In this document: positions 34,662 through 44,641 of the stretch, piece by piece
Position numbering within the stretch: the first letter of the stretch is position 1
How the letters are laid out: the number at the start of each line of letters is the position of its first letter
NCBI RefSeq assembly: GCF_000203975.2
Contig: NZ_AFCF02000001.1
Coordinates: forward strand, 372,001-436,000
Direction of reading: 5' to 3'
DNA: 64,000 bases
Origin: Leisingera sp. ANG1
GTDB taxonomy: Bacteria; Pseudomonadota; Alphaproteobacteria; Rhodobacterales; Rhodobacteraceae
Translations under genes and position numbers: made by a program
Notes under the pieces: generated by a model
Database searches by the model: none
Seen by the model: the letters and a program-made list of their open reading frames with translations, nothing else
What the model was told of the DNA's origin: nothing

Positions 34662-36134
34662 ATGCCCACTTTCTGGCTTGTTGCCCTCCTGCTTGCGCTT
34701 TCTGCCGCGGGTTACTACGGCGGCCGCCGCCGTGCGATCGCCACCGCTGCGGGCAATGTCAAAGACCTTCATTCGCTGCCATCATATTACGGCTACCACG
34801 TGGCTCTTGCTGCCTTTGTGCCGGCCATCGGCGCGCTGGCGATCTGGCTGCTGGCCCAGCCGATGTTCATCGAGACCCGCGTCTCCGGCATGATCCCGGC
34901 AGAGGCGATCCCGGAAAGCTCCTCCATCGGTCTGGTGATGAGCGACGTGCGCCGGGTGGCTGAAGGGCTGGACTTGGCGGTGGAGCAGGGGCTGCTGACC
35001 GCCCGGGAGGCCCGCAATGCCATCGCAGGCGAGCAGGACCTGCGCGCCCTGATGGGCGAAGTTGGCGTGGCTCTCGGCTCCAAGGTGCGCCCGGAGGTGC
35101 TGGAGGCCGCCCAGGCCTACCGCAACCTGTCGCACACCGGCCGCAACGCCATGACCGCCGTTGTGGCGCTGCTGGCGCTTGGCGGCTTTGCCTTCGCTTA
35201 TGCGCGCACTCACAAGGATTTCCGCGCCCGCAACGTGGTGGAGCGCGCAGTGCTGGCGCTCTTGATCCTGGCCGCCTCGCTGGCGATCCTGACCACCGTT
35301 GGCATCGTCCTGTCGATGCTGTTTGAAACCAAGAACTTCTTTGGCCTGCACAGCTGGACCGACTTCTTCTTCGGCTCCACCTGGGCGCCGAACTTCCGCG
35401 GCGGCAGTGAGCTGTCGATCCTGCCGCTCCTGTGGGGCACGCTCTATATCTCCTTCATCGCCCTGCTGGTGGCGGTTCCGGTTGGCCTGTTTGCCGCCAT
35501 CTACCTGTCGGAATACGCCAGCGGCGCCGTGCGTGCCTTTGCCAAGCCTCTGCTGGAAATCCTCGCGGGTATTCCCACCATCGTCTACGGCCTGTTTGCG
35601 CTGCTGACTGTTGGCCCCGCGCTGGCGGACCTCTTCGGCAAGGGCGGCCTGCTGGGCGTCGAATGGATGGCCGGCGCCACCTCTGTTCTGACCGCGGGAC
35701 TCGTGATGGGCATCATGCTGATCCCCTTTGTCTCCTCGCTGTCCGATGACATCATCAACGCAGTGCCGCAGGCCATGCGCGACGGCTCTCTGGGCCTTGG
35801 CGCCACCAAGTCCGAGACCGTGCGCCAGGTTGTGATGCCTGCAGCCCTGCCGGGCATCGTCGGTGCGGTTCTGCTGGCCGCCTCCCGCGCCATTGGCGAG
35901 ACCATGATTGTGGTGATGGGGGCGGGCGCAATTGCCAAGTTCTCCGCCAACCCGCTGGAATCGATGACCACCATCACCACCCGCATCGTCAGCCAGCTGA
36001 CCGGCGACACCGACTTTGCCAGCCCCGAAACGCTGGTTGCCTTTGCCCTGGGTCTGACCCTGTTTGTCCTGACACTCGGCCTGAACGTCCTGGCGCTCTA
36101 CATCGTGCGCAAATACCGGGAGCAGTATGAGTAA
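34662..36134 (+). CDS. pstC: PstC, phosphate ABC transporter permease
   Basis: The 490-residue permease is longer than E. coli PstC (319) because of N-terminal helices and a periplasmic insert (VSGMIPAEAIPESSSIGLVMSDVRRVAEGLDLAVEQG), as usual in alphaproteobacteria. The core has FFFGSTWAPN, LPLLWGTLYISFIALLVAVPVGLFAAIYLSEYA and the EAA-loop VPQAMRDGSLGLGATKSETVRQVVMPAALPGIVGA. It overlaps pstA by one base (TAATG). Confidence 0.94.
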   Translation: MPTFWLVALLLALSAAGYYGGRRRAIATAAGNVKDLHSLPSYYGYHVALAAFVPAIGALAIWLLAQPMFIETRVSGMIPAEAIPESSSIGLVMSDVRRVAEGLDLAVEQGLLTAREARNAIAGEQDLRALMGEVGVALGSKVRPEVLEAAQAYRNLSHTGRNAMTAVVALLALGGFAFAYARTHKDFRARNVVERAVLALLILAASLAILTTVGIVLSMLFETKNFFGLHSWTDFFFGSTWAPNFRGGSELSILPLLWGTLYISFIALLVAVPVGLFAAIYLSEYASGAVRAFAKPLLEILAGIPTIVYGLFALLTVGPALADLFGKGGLLGVEWMAGATSVLTAGLVMGIMLIPFVSSLSDDIINAVPQAMRDGSLGLGATKSETVRQVVMPAALPGIVGAVLLAASRAIGETMIVVMGAGAIAKFSANPLESMTTITTRIVSQLTGDTDFASPETLVAFALGLTLFVLTLGLNVLALYIVRKYREQYE

Positions 36135-37498
36135 TGACTGACCTGACCCAATCCCCCGCTGGCACCGCACCGGAGCCCCGCAAACACGGCGGCTCGCTGC
36201 TGGAGCAGACACCGCGCACCAAACGCCGTAACGCTGCTGAAAAGCGCTTCCGCGGCTACGGTATCGCAGCCATCGCCGCAGGCCTGGTGATGCTGGTGAT
36301 CCTGGTGACCACCATCGTCGGCAAGGGCACCGGCGCCTTCCAGCAGACTTTTGTCACTCTGAATGTCGAACTGCTGGAAGCCAAGCTCGACAAGAAGGGC
36401 GAGCGCAACATCGAGGACATCAAGAAGGTCACCACCTTCGGCTATGCCCCGATCATCAAGGGCGCGATGACGGCTGTGGTCGAGGAGCTGGGTATCGAAA
36501 CCGGCCTCAAGGCCAAGGACCTGGCTGGTATCCTGTCCAAGGACGTCGCCGCTCAGCTGCGCGACTACGTGATCGCCAACCCGGACCAGATCGGCCAGAC
36601 GGTGGAGTTCCGCTTCCTCGCCTCCAGCCGTGTCGATGGCTACCTGAAGGGCCGCGTCACCCGGGAAAGCATCGTCAACGACAAGAACATCTCTGCGGAA
36701 CAGCTTGATCTTGTTGACGCCTTGGCCGCTGCCGGGGTGCTGGAGAAGACCTTCAACCTCGACTTCATCTTTGGCGCGGATGCCTCCGACGCCCGCCCGG
36801 AGGCAGCTGGTATCGGCGTCTCCATGCTGGGCTCGCTGTTCATGATGTTTGTGGTGCTGGCGCTGGCGCTGCCGATCGGCGTCGCCGCCTCGATCTATCT
36901 CGAGGAGTTCGCGCCGCGGAACTGGCTGACGGACCTGATTGAGGTGAACATCTCCAACCTCGCAGCCGTTCCCTCCATCGTCTTCGGCATCCTGGGCCTC
37001 GCGGTGTTCATCAACTACATGCACCTGCCGACCTCGGCGCCGCTGGTGGGCGGCCTGGTGCTGACGCTGATGACGCTCCCGACCATCATCATCTCCACCC
37101 GCGCCTCGCTGAAATCGGTGCCGCCGTCGATCCGCGACGCGGCCTTGGGCGTCGGTGCCTCGAAAATGCAGGCGGTGTTCCACCATGTGCTGCCGCTGGC
37201 CGCCCCCGGCATCCTGACCGGCACCATCATCGGCCTGGCACAGGCGCTGGGGGAAACCGCGCCGCTGCTGCTGATCGGCATGGTCGGCTTCATCGCCTCC
37301 AACGCGCCGGAAACTCTGGCTGACGGGCTGCTGGCGCCGAACTCCGCCATGCCTGCCCAGATCTACGAATGGGCCAAACGCGCCGACCCCGCATTCTACG
37401 AACGCGCCTGGGGCGGCATCATCATCCTTCTTCTCTTCCTGGTGACCATGAACACGCTTGCCGTGATCCTGCGCCGCCGCTTTGAACGCCGCTGGTAA
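36134..37498 (+). CDS. pstA: PstA, phosphate ABC transporter permease
   Basis: A 454-residue permease, again longer than E. coli PstA (296): a cytosolic N-terminus, one helix (IAAIAAGLVMLVILVTTIVG), a large periplasmic DUF3333 region, then the membrane core with GVAASIYLEEFAPRNWLTDLIEVNISNLAAVPSIVFGILGLAVF and the EAA-type VPPSIRDAALGVGASKMQAVFHHVLPLAAPGILTG. It pairs with PstC. The next gene starts 15 bases later. Confidence 0.95.
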   Translation: MTDLTQSPAGTAPEPRKHGGSLLEQTPRTKRRNAAEKRFRGYGIAAIAAGLVMLVILVTTIVGKGTGAFQQTFVTLNVELLEAKLDKKGERNIEDIKKVTTFGYAPIIKGAMTAVVEELGIETGLKAKDLAGILSKDVAAQLRDYVIANPDQIGQTVEFRFLASSRVDGYLKGRVTRESIVNDKNISAEQLDLVDALAAAGVLEKTFNLDFIFGADASDARPEAAGIGVSMLGSLFMMFVVLALALPIGVAASIYLEEFAPRNWLTDLIEVNISNLAAVPSIVFGILGLAVFINYMHLPTSAPLVGGLVLTLMTLPTIIISTRASLKSVPPSIRDAALGVGASKMQAVFHHVLPLAAPGILTGTIIGLAQALGETAPLLLIGMVGFIASNAPETLADGLLAPNSAMPAQIYEWAKRADPAFYERAWGGIIILLLFLVTMNTLAVILRRRFERRW

Positions 37499-37513
37499 AA
37501 GGGGCATAGTGCA

Positions 37514-38311
<798 letters not shown>

Positions 38312-38327
38312 TTTCTAGGAAAAACAA

Positions 38328-39038
38328 ATGACTGCACAGCATATTGCATCTGCATTCGACCGCGATCTGGAGGCAATTCAAGCCCGGATCATGAAAATGG
38401 GCGGTCTGGTCGAGGACGCGATCCGCGAAGCCGCGCGTGCCTTGGAAACCCGCGACGAGGAACTGGCCCTGACCGTGCGCCAGGGCGACAAGGCCATCGA
38501 CGGGCTGGAAGAGCTGATCAACGAGGAAACCGCCCGCCTGATCGCCCTGCGCGCGCCTGCCGCTTCCGACCTGCGGCTGGTGCTGTCGGTGATGAAGATT
38601 GCCGTCAACCTGGAGCGCATTGGCGACTATGCAAAAAACATGGCCAAGCGCACCGGTGTTCTGGCCCAGGGTCCGAACATCAGCGAGGGTACCTCTGCCC
38701 TGCGCCGCATGGCGCGCGAGGTGGAGCGGATGCTGAAGGACGCGCTTGATTCCTATATTCAGCGCGATGTGGAACTGGCCCGCGATGTGATCGAGCGCGA
38801 CCGTGACGTGGATCAGATGTACAACGCCCTGTTCCGCGAATTCCTGACCCACATGATGGAGGACCCGCGCAACATTTCCGCCTGTATGCACTTGCATTTC
38901 ATAGCAAAAAACACCGAACGCATGGGTGACCATGTGACTGCGATCGCCGAGCAGGTGATCTATCTGGTCACCGGCGAGAAGCCGGAAGAAGACCGCAAGA
39001 AAGCCGACACCACCTCGACCACACCGCAGGAGATCTGA
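38328..39038 (+). CDS. phoU: PhoU, phosphate signalling regulator
   Basis: The 236-residue all-helical protein has two PhoU repeats, each with the metal-binding ExxxD pattern (LVLSVMKIAVNLERIGDYAKNMAK and CMHLHFIAKNTERMGDHVTAIAEQ). PhoU links the Pst transporter to PhoR and dampens the Pho response when phosphate is ample. It is 16 bases after pstB and 3 bases before phoB. Confidence 0.97.
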   Translation: MTAQHIASAFDRDLEAIQARIMKMGGLVEDAIREAARALETRDEELALTVRQGDKAIDGLEELINEETARLIALRAPAASDLRLVLSVMKIAVNLERIGDYAKNMAKRTGVLAQGPNISEGTSALRRMAREVERMLKDALDSYIQRDVELARDVIERDRDVDQMYNALFREFLTHMMEDPRNISACMHLHFIAKNTERMGDHVTAIAEQVIYLVTGEKPEEDRKKADTTSTTPQEI

Positions 39039-39041
39039 CCG

Positions 39042-39731
39042 ATGGCTGCCGACCAGCCCACCGTTCTGGTTGTAGAAGACGAAATGGCGCAGCGGGAAGT
39101 GCTGGCTTACAATCTCGAAGCTGACGGCTTCCGCGTGCTCAAGGCCAAGGACGGCGAGGAAGCGCTGCTGGTGGTCGAGGAGGACATGCCGGATATCATC
39201 ATCCTTGACTGGATGATGCCCAACCTCAGCGGCATCGAGGTCTGCCGCCGCCTCAAGACCCGCGCTGAAACCCGCAATATCCCGGTGATCATGCTGTCCG
39301 CCCGGTCCGAGGAAGTGGACAAGGTGCGTGGCCTTGAAACCGGCGCCGATGATTACGTGGTGAAACCCTATTCGGTGGTGGAACTGATGGCCCGCGTGCG
39401 CAGCCAGCTGCGCCGGGTCCGGCCCTCCACAGTCGGGGTGCGGCTGGAATACGACGACATCGTTCTGGACGCCGAGACCCACAAGGTCAGCCGGGGCGGC
39501 AACCAGCTCAAGCTAGGGCCAACCGAATTCCGGCTGCTCTCCACCTTCATCGAGAAACCGGGCCGGGTCTGGAGCCGGGAACAGCTCTTGGACCGGGTCT
39601 GGGGCCGCGACATCTATGTCGACACCCGCACCGTCGACGTTCATATCGGACGTTTGCGCAAGGCTCTGACCCAGCATGGCGGCGACGATCCCGTCCGCAC
39701 TGTGCGCGGCGCCGGCTACGCCTTGGGCTGA
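39042..39731 (+). CDS. phoB: PhoB, phosphate regulon response regulator
   Basis: A 229-residue OmpR-family regulator: receiver domain with phosphoacceptor D56 (IILDWMMPNLSG), conserved K near 106 (DDYVVKPYS), and a winged-helix DNA-binding domain ending RVWGRDIYVDTRTVDVHIGRLRKAL...VRTVRGAGYALG. It should bind the Pho box at 33383-33411. As the last gene of the cluster it makes the operon self-regulating. Confidence 0.97.
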   Translation: MAADQPTVLVVEDEMAQREVLAYNLEADGFRVLKAKDGEEALLVVEEDMPDIIILDWMMPNLSGIEVCRRLKTRAETRNIPVIMLSARSEEVDKVRGLETGADDYVVKPYSVVELMARVRSQLRRVRPSTVGVRLEYDDIVLDAETHKVSRGGNQLKLGPTEFRLLSTFIEKPGRVWSREQLLDRVWGRDIYVDTRTVDVHIGRLRKALTQHGGDDPVRTVRGAGYALG

Positions 39732-39753
39732 AGCCTGGCTGAAACTGCACCGG

Positions 39754-39805
39754 GGGGTGCACAAGGGGTGTACAGGGGGTGCACGCATGTCACCCCCTGA
39801 TTTTT
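39754..39805 (+). terminator. Repeat-containing terminator after phoB
   Basis: GGGGGTG (39775-39781) pairs with CACCCCC (39791-39797), followed by TGATTTTT. Just upstream the 9-mers GGGGTGCAC (39754), GGGGTGTAC (39765) and GGGGTGCAC (39776) repeat with an 11-base period, so any of three G-blocks could pair with the C-block. Confidence 0.7.
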
Positions 39806-40715
39806 ACCGCGGCAGCGGGTCCTCTGGCTGCGCCTTGCCAGCTAGCCAGGTGCGGAATTTCATCAGCGCCGGTGCGTCTGATTTTCGCTCCGGCCAGATC
39901 AGGTAATAGGCGCCTGCAGTCTCAACCGGCTCTGGATGCAGCGCCACCAGTCGGCCTGTCGCCAAGTCCTGCTCCACCAGGTAATCCGGCATCAGCGCAA
40001 CGCCCAGCCCATGCAGGGCCGCCTGGGTGATGGTTGCGAATTGATCATAGATTGTACCACTTAATCCCGCGGCAGCCTCAATGCCTTGCTGCTCAAACCA
40101 GTCTTTCCAAGCGGTTGTCCGCGTCTGGATATGCAGCAGAGGCAGCTTCAGAATGTCCTTCGGCTCGTCTACTATACGCCCCTCCAGAAGCTGCGGTGCG
40201 CAGACGGGCAGCAGCTGCTCGTGCTTCAGAAGCAGAGATTGCGTGCCCGGCCACTCGGCGTTTCCGAAATGTATCGCGGCATCAAAGGGTTCTGTAGCAA
40301 AATTGAATGGTTCCAGACGGGTGGCCATGTTGATGGTCACATCCGGATGAAGCCGGGCAAACTCCGGCAGCCGCGGCATCAGCCAGCGCATCCCGAAGGC
40401 TGGCAGGATCGCCAGGTTGAGCGTCCCGGCCAGCGGTGCGGCCTGCAAACGCAAGGTGGATTGCACGATCTGGTTCAAGGCCTGCCGGATCTCCGCAGCG
40501 TAATCCTGCGCCTCCGTTGTCAGCGCCAGCCTCTTTTGGTCGCGCTGCACCAGCTCCATCCCCAATTGCCGCTCCAGCGTCTGCAGCTGGCGGCTGACGG
40601 CGCCCTGCGTCAGCGCCAGCTCATCCGCGGCGGCAGAGGCGCTGCCAAGCCGGTCCAGCGCCTCCAAGGCGCGCAGGGAGGAAATCGAGGGCAGGAACTT
40701 GCGAGGCACTGTCAT
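39804..40715 (-). CDS. LysR-type regulator next to gcdH
   Basis: This LysR regulator (303 residues from the ATG at 40715; a GTG at 40769 would add 18) has the N-terminal helix-turn-helix LRALEALDRLGSASAAADELALTQGAVSRQLQTLE and a GcvA-type effector domain. It is divergent from gcdH and probably controls it in response to glutaryl-CoA or a lysine breakdown product, as for GcdR proteins; that is inference from position. Confidence 0.87.
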   Translation of the reverse strand: MTVPRKFLPSISSLRALEALDRLGSASAAADELALTQGAVSRQLQTLERQLGMELVQRDQKRLALTTEAQDYAAEIRQALNQIVQSTLRLQAAPLAGTLNLAILPAFGMRWLMPRLPEFARLHPDVTINMATRLEPFNFATEPFDAAIHFGNAEWPGTQSLLLKHEQLLPVCAPQLLEGRIVDEPKDILKLPLLHIQTRTTAWKDWFEQQGIEAAAGLSGTIYDQFATITQAALHGLGVALMPDYLVEQDLATGRLVALHPEPVETAGAYYLIWPERKSDAPALMKFRTWLAGKAQPEDPLPR

Positions 40716-40814
40716 GTATGAGTGTTTGTCATGCTTTGTTGCCAAAGTCTCGCTGTTTTTTCCGTTCACCTCCCGTTAGGGTCTGGCCAAATCGCGAACC
40801 ACTGAGGTGACAAG

Positions 40815-42035
40815 ATGACCGACAAACCTGCCCTGCGCGCCAAGGATGCCCCGGATCTGGGCCGTTTTAACTGGGAAGACGCCCTGCGTCTGGAGGACCA
40901 GCTGACCGAGGATGAGCGGATGATCTCCGCCTCGGCCCGTGCCTATGCTCAGGAAAAACTTCAGCCGCGTGTGCTAAGTGCCTATGAAAACGAGGAAACC
41001 GACCCGGAGATTTTCCGCGAAATGGGCGAGATGGGCCTCCTTGGCACCACCATTCCAGAGGAATACGGCGGGCTTGGCGGTGGTTATGTGTCCTATGGCC
41101 TGGTGGCCCGCGAGGTGGAGCGCGTGGACAGCGGCTACCGCTCGATGATGTCGGTGCAAAGCTCGCTGGTGATGTATCCCATCTACGCATACGGCAGCGA
41201 GGAGCAGCGCCAGAAGTACCTGCCGAAACTGGCCTCTGGTGAGTGGATCGGCTGCTTTGGCCTGACGGAACCGGATGCCGGCTCCGACCCTGCAAGCATG
41301 AAAACCCGCGCCGAAAAAATTGATGGCGGTTATAGGCTTAAGGGGTCCAAGATGTGGATCTCCAATGCACCGATTGCCGATGTGTTTGTGGTCTGGGCCA
41401 AGTCCGAAGCCCATGGCGGCAAGATCCGCGGCTTTGTGCTGGACAAGGGCGCGAAGGGCCTCAGCGCGCCGAAAATCGAAAACAAAGCTTCTTTGCGGGC
41501 GTCGATCACCGGTGAGATCGTGATGGATGGCGTTGAGGTCGGTGAGGACGCGTTGCTTCCCCATGTTGAAGGGCTGAAAGGGCCGTTCGGCTGTCTGAAC
41601 CGTGCGCGTTACGGTATCAGCTGGGGTGCTATGGGCGCGGCGGAGGCCTGCTGGCACGCTGCCCGCCAATATGGGCTGGACCGCACACAGTTCGGCCGAC
41701 CGCTGGCGAACACGCAGCTGTTCCAGCTGAAACTGGCAAACATGCAGACCGAAATCACCCTGGGTCTGCAGGCGTCCTTGCGTGTTGGCCGGTTGATGGA
41801 TGAGGCGAATGCCGCTCCGGAGATGATCTCGATCATCAAGCGAAACAATTGCGGCAAAGCGCTGGAAATTGCCAGGATGGCGCGCGACATGCACGGCGGC
41901 AACGGCATCAGCCTGGAGTTCAACGTGATCCGCCACATGGTGAACTTGGAGACCGTGAACACTTATGAGGGCACCCATGACGTCCACGCGCTGATCCTGG
42001 GCCGGGCTCAGACGGGATTGCAGGCCTTTTTCTGA
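40815..42035 (+). CDS. gcdH: Glutaryl-CoA dehydrogenase
   Basis: This 406-residue FAD enzyme of the acyl-CoA dehydrogenase family oxidises and decarboxylates glutaryl-CoA to crotonyl-CoA in lysine and tryptophan breakdown. Family-specific features are [20 protein letters not shown], the FAD/substrate stretch [38 protein letters not shown], and the catalytic glutamate in [17 protein letters not shown]. An AGGTGAC site lies before the ATG. The decarboxylating subfamily is called from overall pattern and its LysR neighbour. Confidence 0.93.
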   Translation: MTDKPALRAKDAPDLGRFNWEDALRLEDQLTEDERMISASARAYAQEKLQPRVLSAYENEETDPEIFREMGEMGLLGTTIPEEYGGLGGGYVSYGLVAREVERVDSGYRSMMSVQSSLVMYPIYAYGSEEQRQKYLPKLASGEWIGCFGLTEPDAGSDPASMKTRAEKIDGGYRLKGSKMWISNAPIADVFVVWAKSEAHGGKIRGFVLDKGAKGLSAPKIENKASLRASITGEIVMDGVEVGEDALLPHVEGLKGPFGCLNRARYGISWGAMGAAEACWHAARQYGLDRTQFGRPLANTQLFQLKLANMQTEITLGLQASLRVGRLMDEANAAPEMISIIKRNNCGKALEIARMARDMHGGNGISLEFNVIRHMVNLETVNTYEGTHDVHALILGRAQTGLQAFF

Positions 42036-42129
42036 ATGCCAAGCAGCAGCGCGGAGTCCGCTTCGCGCTGCGTTTATGCAAGATTGCTTTGCAATATTGC
42101 CCTCAGGGGCCGGACCGTGAATTCTGCAA

Positions 42130-42173
42130 AGAAAAAGGCGCTGCTGCTTTCGGCTGAATGCCGATGAAGCGCC
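42130..42173 (-). terminator. Minus-strand terminator-like hairpin
   Basis: Outer stem GGCGCT (42137-42142) / AGCGCC (42168-42173) with an inner CGGC/GCCG hairpin; minus-strand reading continues TTTTTCTTTG. No established gene ends here, so it supports a small minus-strand transcript. Confidence 0.55.
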
Positions 42174-42249
42174 AGAAGCCTGGTTAACGTAACAACCGCC
42201 TGAGGCTTCGAATAGTCAAACTGGCTGCGCTGCGATGCCGGGTGGACAG

Positions 42250-42477
42250 TTAACGCATGTCTTTTGCTTTGCAGGTATCGGCGACTGTGCGCATCATTTC
42301 TGATTTTCGACATGCAAAAACGCAAATCATCACTAAGGCGGCCAACCACACCCATCGCACTGCATTATTGCAAAGCGCGCCTTGGATGGTTCTGAAAAAG
42401 TTGGCGAGCTTTGCAGGATTGCATTCCAGTATTGCGCCTTTACAGGTGTGTTTTTGCAGCCCAGATTGCCTGAGCAT
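42250..42477 (-). CDS. Possible small single-helix membrane protein
   Basis: An open frame of up to 75 residues with one hydrophobic segment (VRWVWLAALVMICVFAC) and a charged C-terminus KSEMMRTVADTCKAKDMR. A terminator-like hairpin lies about 75 bases downstream on the same strand. No ribosome site stands out before the first ATG, and codon bias is weak, so it may be spurious. Function unknown. Confidence 0.25.
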   Translation of the reverse strand: MLRQSGLQKHTCKGAILECNPAKLANFFRTIQGALCNNAVRWVWLAALVMICVFACRKSEMMRTVADTCKAKDMR

Positions 42478-42616
42478 TCGCAGGTCTTTGCATTTATTTG
42501 CCTGTTTACAATAGGTTAACTTGACAGGCTGAAACCTTCAAGGTGGAAGTTAAGAAAATTTTCAGAAACATGGGGGGCGGATTTTCCGGAACCGGCAGCC
42601 GGTTTCCAAAAGAAAA

Positions 42617-42637
42617 CGGGCCGGAGTATCCGGCCCG
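42617..42637 (-). terminator. Terminator after the MttB-family gene
   Basis: Stem CGGGCCGGA (42617-42625) / TCCGGCCCG (42629-42637); on the minus strand it is followed by TTTTCTTTTGG, 23 bases beyond the stop. Confidence 0.88.
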
Positions 42638-42660
42638 CTGCAAGTTTGATCTGTGCCGCC

Positions 42661-44211
42661 TCAGGCGGGCAGGTGAATGTTGAACTTCTGGCGGATTGCC
42701 ATATCCGTTTCCGCATCGAACCGGGCGGCGGACCGCTGCGACAGGATTTCTTCCTTCTTCGCGGTTGCCTTGGCAATCAGATCGGGTTTGTCGCGCTCCA
42801 CCCATTCCTTTGGGGAGGTGCGGTCGCCGAGGGCTGGGTAGACATAGTCCACCTGCATCCGGCTGAGGGTCTGATCGGTGCCCAAGTAGTGGCCGGGTCC
42901 GCCCAGACAGGTAGCGCGCATCTGGTCCAGTGCCAGGGTTTCGTCGTTCACCTCGATGCCGCGGACGCAGCGTTGCGCCTGGCCCAGCAAATCATTGTCG
43001 AGGATCAGAGATTCCAGGCAGAAGCCGAGCAGCGAGGCATGCATTCCTGCGGCTTCATAGACCATGTTGAGGCCGGACAGGCCCGCCATAACTGCAGAGC
43101 ACATCTGTTCCCAGCCGGCCTGCATGTCCGGCAATTTGGAATCCGAGGCGCCAGCAGCGGCGCCACCAGGCAGATCGTAAAACTTGTGCATCTGCGCGCA
43201 GCCAGCGGACAGCAAGGCCTGTTCGCCGGAACCAACAGTCATCGCGCCGGTGCGCAGATCCAAGCCGAAAGGCCAAGTGCCGAAAATCGCTGGCGCACCA
43301 GGCTTTACGGCGTTTACATAAACCAGTCCGGCGAGGCATTCAGCAACCGCCTGGGTGATCGCGCCGGCAATGCTCGACGGCGCCGTAGCACCCGCCATGC
43401 CTGCCGAAAGCAGCAGCACCGGCATGCCGCCTTTGATGCATTCCTCCATCACTTCGCAGGATTCGGTTGCGAATTTCATCGGCGGAACGACGAAGCAGTT
43501 GGAGTTCGACACAAACGGCCGTTCGCGCCATTTGTCCTCGCCTCCGGCAATCATGTGCAAAAGCTCCAGGCCGGGCTTCACGAAATCAGGTTCAGTGAAG
43601 GAAACGCCGACATGTTTGGTGGTCCCGGCACAGGTAGCGTAGATGGAGTTCAGGTCCATTTCGCGGTTGTCGGGAATGTCGCGGCAGACCATCGGGCGCT
43701 GCACGAAGTGGATGTTGTCCAGCTGATCGCAGATACGGGCGGCATCATGGAGGTCCTGAACCGTGGAGTCGCGGTATTCACGGCCATTCACGTCCACCAT
43801 GCTGACTGCAGCGCCAGCGGTGCCATAGTGCACGCGGCCTCCGGACAGTTGCAGGTCCGTCTTGCCATCCCGGCTGAAGAGCGTGACAGAGCGGTTCGCC
43901 TTGGCGATGGTATCCTCAACCAGTGCGCGGGGGAACCGGATCCGGCCGTCATCCCCCAGAATGCAGCCTGCCGCGGTCAAATAGTCGACGCCGCTTGGCG
44001 GGGCGTCGGCCAGACCGATTTCTTCGAGAGCGGTGAGCGCGGCCTCATGGATTTTTTCCATGTCTGCTTGGCTGAGCAGTTTCAGCGCGGATGATTCCAT
44101 GCCGGGACGGACTGGGCGGAGGTGTTCCGGCAGGGCTGCGGCACGGGCGGCACGGCGTGCGTTGCGGCCGCCGCTGCGGGCTGCGCGGGTGGAGGAGGCT
44201 TGGTCGTTCAT
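42661..44211 (-). CDS. MttB-superfamily methyltransferase, non-pyrrolysine
   Basis: This 516-residue protein belongs to the trimethylamine methyltransferase superfamily (PF06253). Typical stretches are EKIHEAALTALEEIGLA, LSGGRVHYGTAGAAVSMVD, GTTKHVGVSF and GGPGHYLGTDQTLSRMQ. There is no in-frame amber codon, so it is a pyrrolysine-free member such as glycine betaine:corrinoid methyltransferase (MtgB). Its natural substrate in aerobes is often unknown. No corrinoid protein, reductive activase or folate methyltransferase gene flanks it, so it is an orphan here; partners would have to lie elsewhere. The N-terminus is Arg/Ala-rich (SGGRNARRAARAAA). Confidence 0.9.
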   Translation of the reverse strand: MNDQASSTRAARSGGRNARRAARAAALPEHLRPVRPGMESSALKLLSQADMEKIHEAALTALEEIGLADAPPSGVDYLTAAGCILGDDGRIRFPRALVEDTIAKANRSVTLFSRDGKTDLQLSGGRVHYGTAGAAVSMVDVNGREYRDSTVQDLHDAARICDQLDNIHFVQRPMVCRDIPDNREMDLNSIYATCAGTTKHVGVSFTEPDFVKPGLELLHMIAGGEDKWRERPFVSNSNCFVVPPMKFATESCEVMEECIKGGMPVLLLSAGMAGATAPSSIAGAITQAVAECLAGLVYVNAVKPGAPAIFGTWPFGLDLRTGAMTVGSGEQALLSAGCAQMHKFYDLPGGAAAGASDSKLPDMQAGWEQMCSAVMAGLSGLNMVYEAAGMHASLLGFCLESLILDNDLLGQAQRCVRGIEVNDETLALDQMRATCLGGPGHYLGTDQTLSRMQVDYVYPALGDRTSPKEWVERDKPDLIAKATAKKEEILSQRSAARFDAETDMAIRQKFNIHLPA

Positions 44212-44641
44212 TCAGGGAGCCTTTCAGGAAGTGTGAGTTGAAACGTGTGAAAATTCAACTCAGTGCGGCCGGCCCCTGGCTGCACGCCCGCGCGCCGCAC
44301 CGATGGTGCGGTATATGAGGCTGACAAGGCTGCGTTCTTCCTGCATGCGGTCTCCTGTGACTTTCCGGCAGTTTGGCATGCGTTTGCGAAGTTTCTAGCA
44401 CGATAACGACCTCAGTGAAATTTGCGACACTTTTTTCACGGGTGTTCTTGCCGCTGACTTCCACCGTTGGAGTTTACTAAATTTCACTATTTTTAATGAT
44501 GCAGAGTGCATTTTTAACGGTTTCCGCACAGCCTAGTTGTTGGCAGTCTGGGTCAGGGAACGAAATATTAAGCATTAATGCAGATACTGGGGCCATGGGG
44601 GATGGCACGCTGAATGGTGCATTGCAGGAAGGCACAGCCAT
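44212..44641. other. Intergenic region between MttB gene and outer-membrane proteins
   Basis: 430 bases without a supported gene. It becomes AT-rich from about 44350. A 10-base inverted repeat AGTGAAATTT (44414-44423) / AAATTTCACT (44479-44488) and a small hairpin ATGCA-gag-TGCAT followed by TTTT (about 44502-44518) are the only structures seen. The promoter of the minus-strand methyltransferase must lie here. Confidence 0.5.

Larger units (their letters stand above)
42036..42660. other. AT-richer intergenic region with a minus-strand terminator
   Basis: 625 bases between gcdH and the MttB gene. It contains a hairpin at 42137-42173 (GGCGCT/AGCGCC with an inner CGGC/GCCG) that is followed by TTTTTCTTTG on the minus strand, and a possible small minus-strand gene (42250-42477). 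Apart from the MttB terminator I see no confident gene. Confidence 0.5.

Noticed and set aside
42646-44094. 482-codon plus-strand frame opposite the MttB gene
   Set aside because: Unbiased composition with no domain; the minus-strand MttB gene has clear family motifs.
42661-44211. Pyrrolysine-containing trimethylamine methyltransferase
   Set aside because: The frame runs uninterrupted for 516 codons without an internal amber codon, so it is a non-Pyl member.
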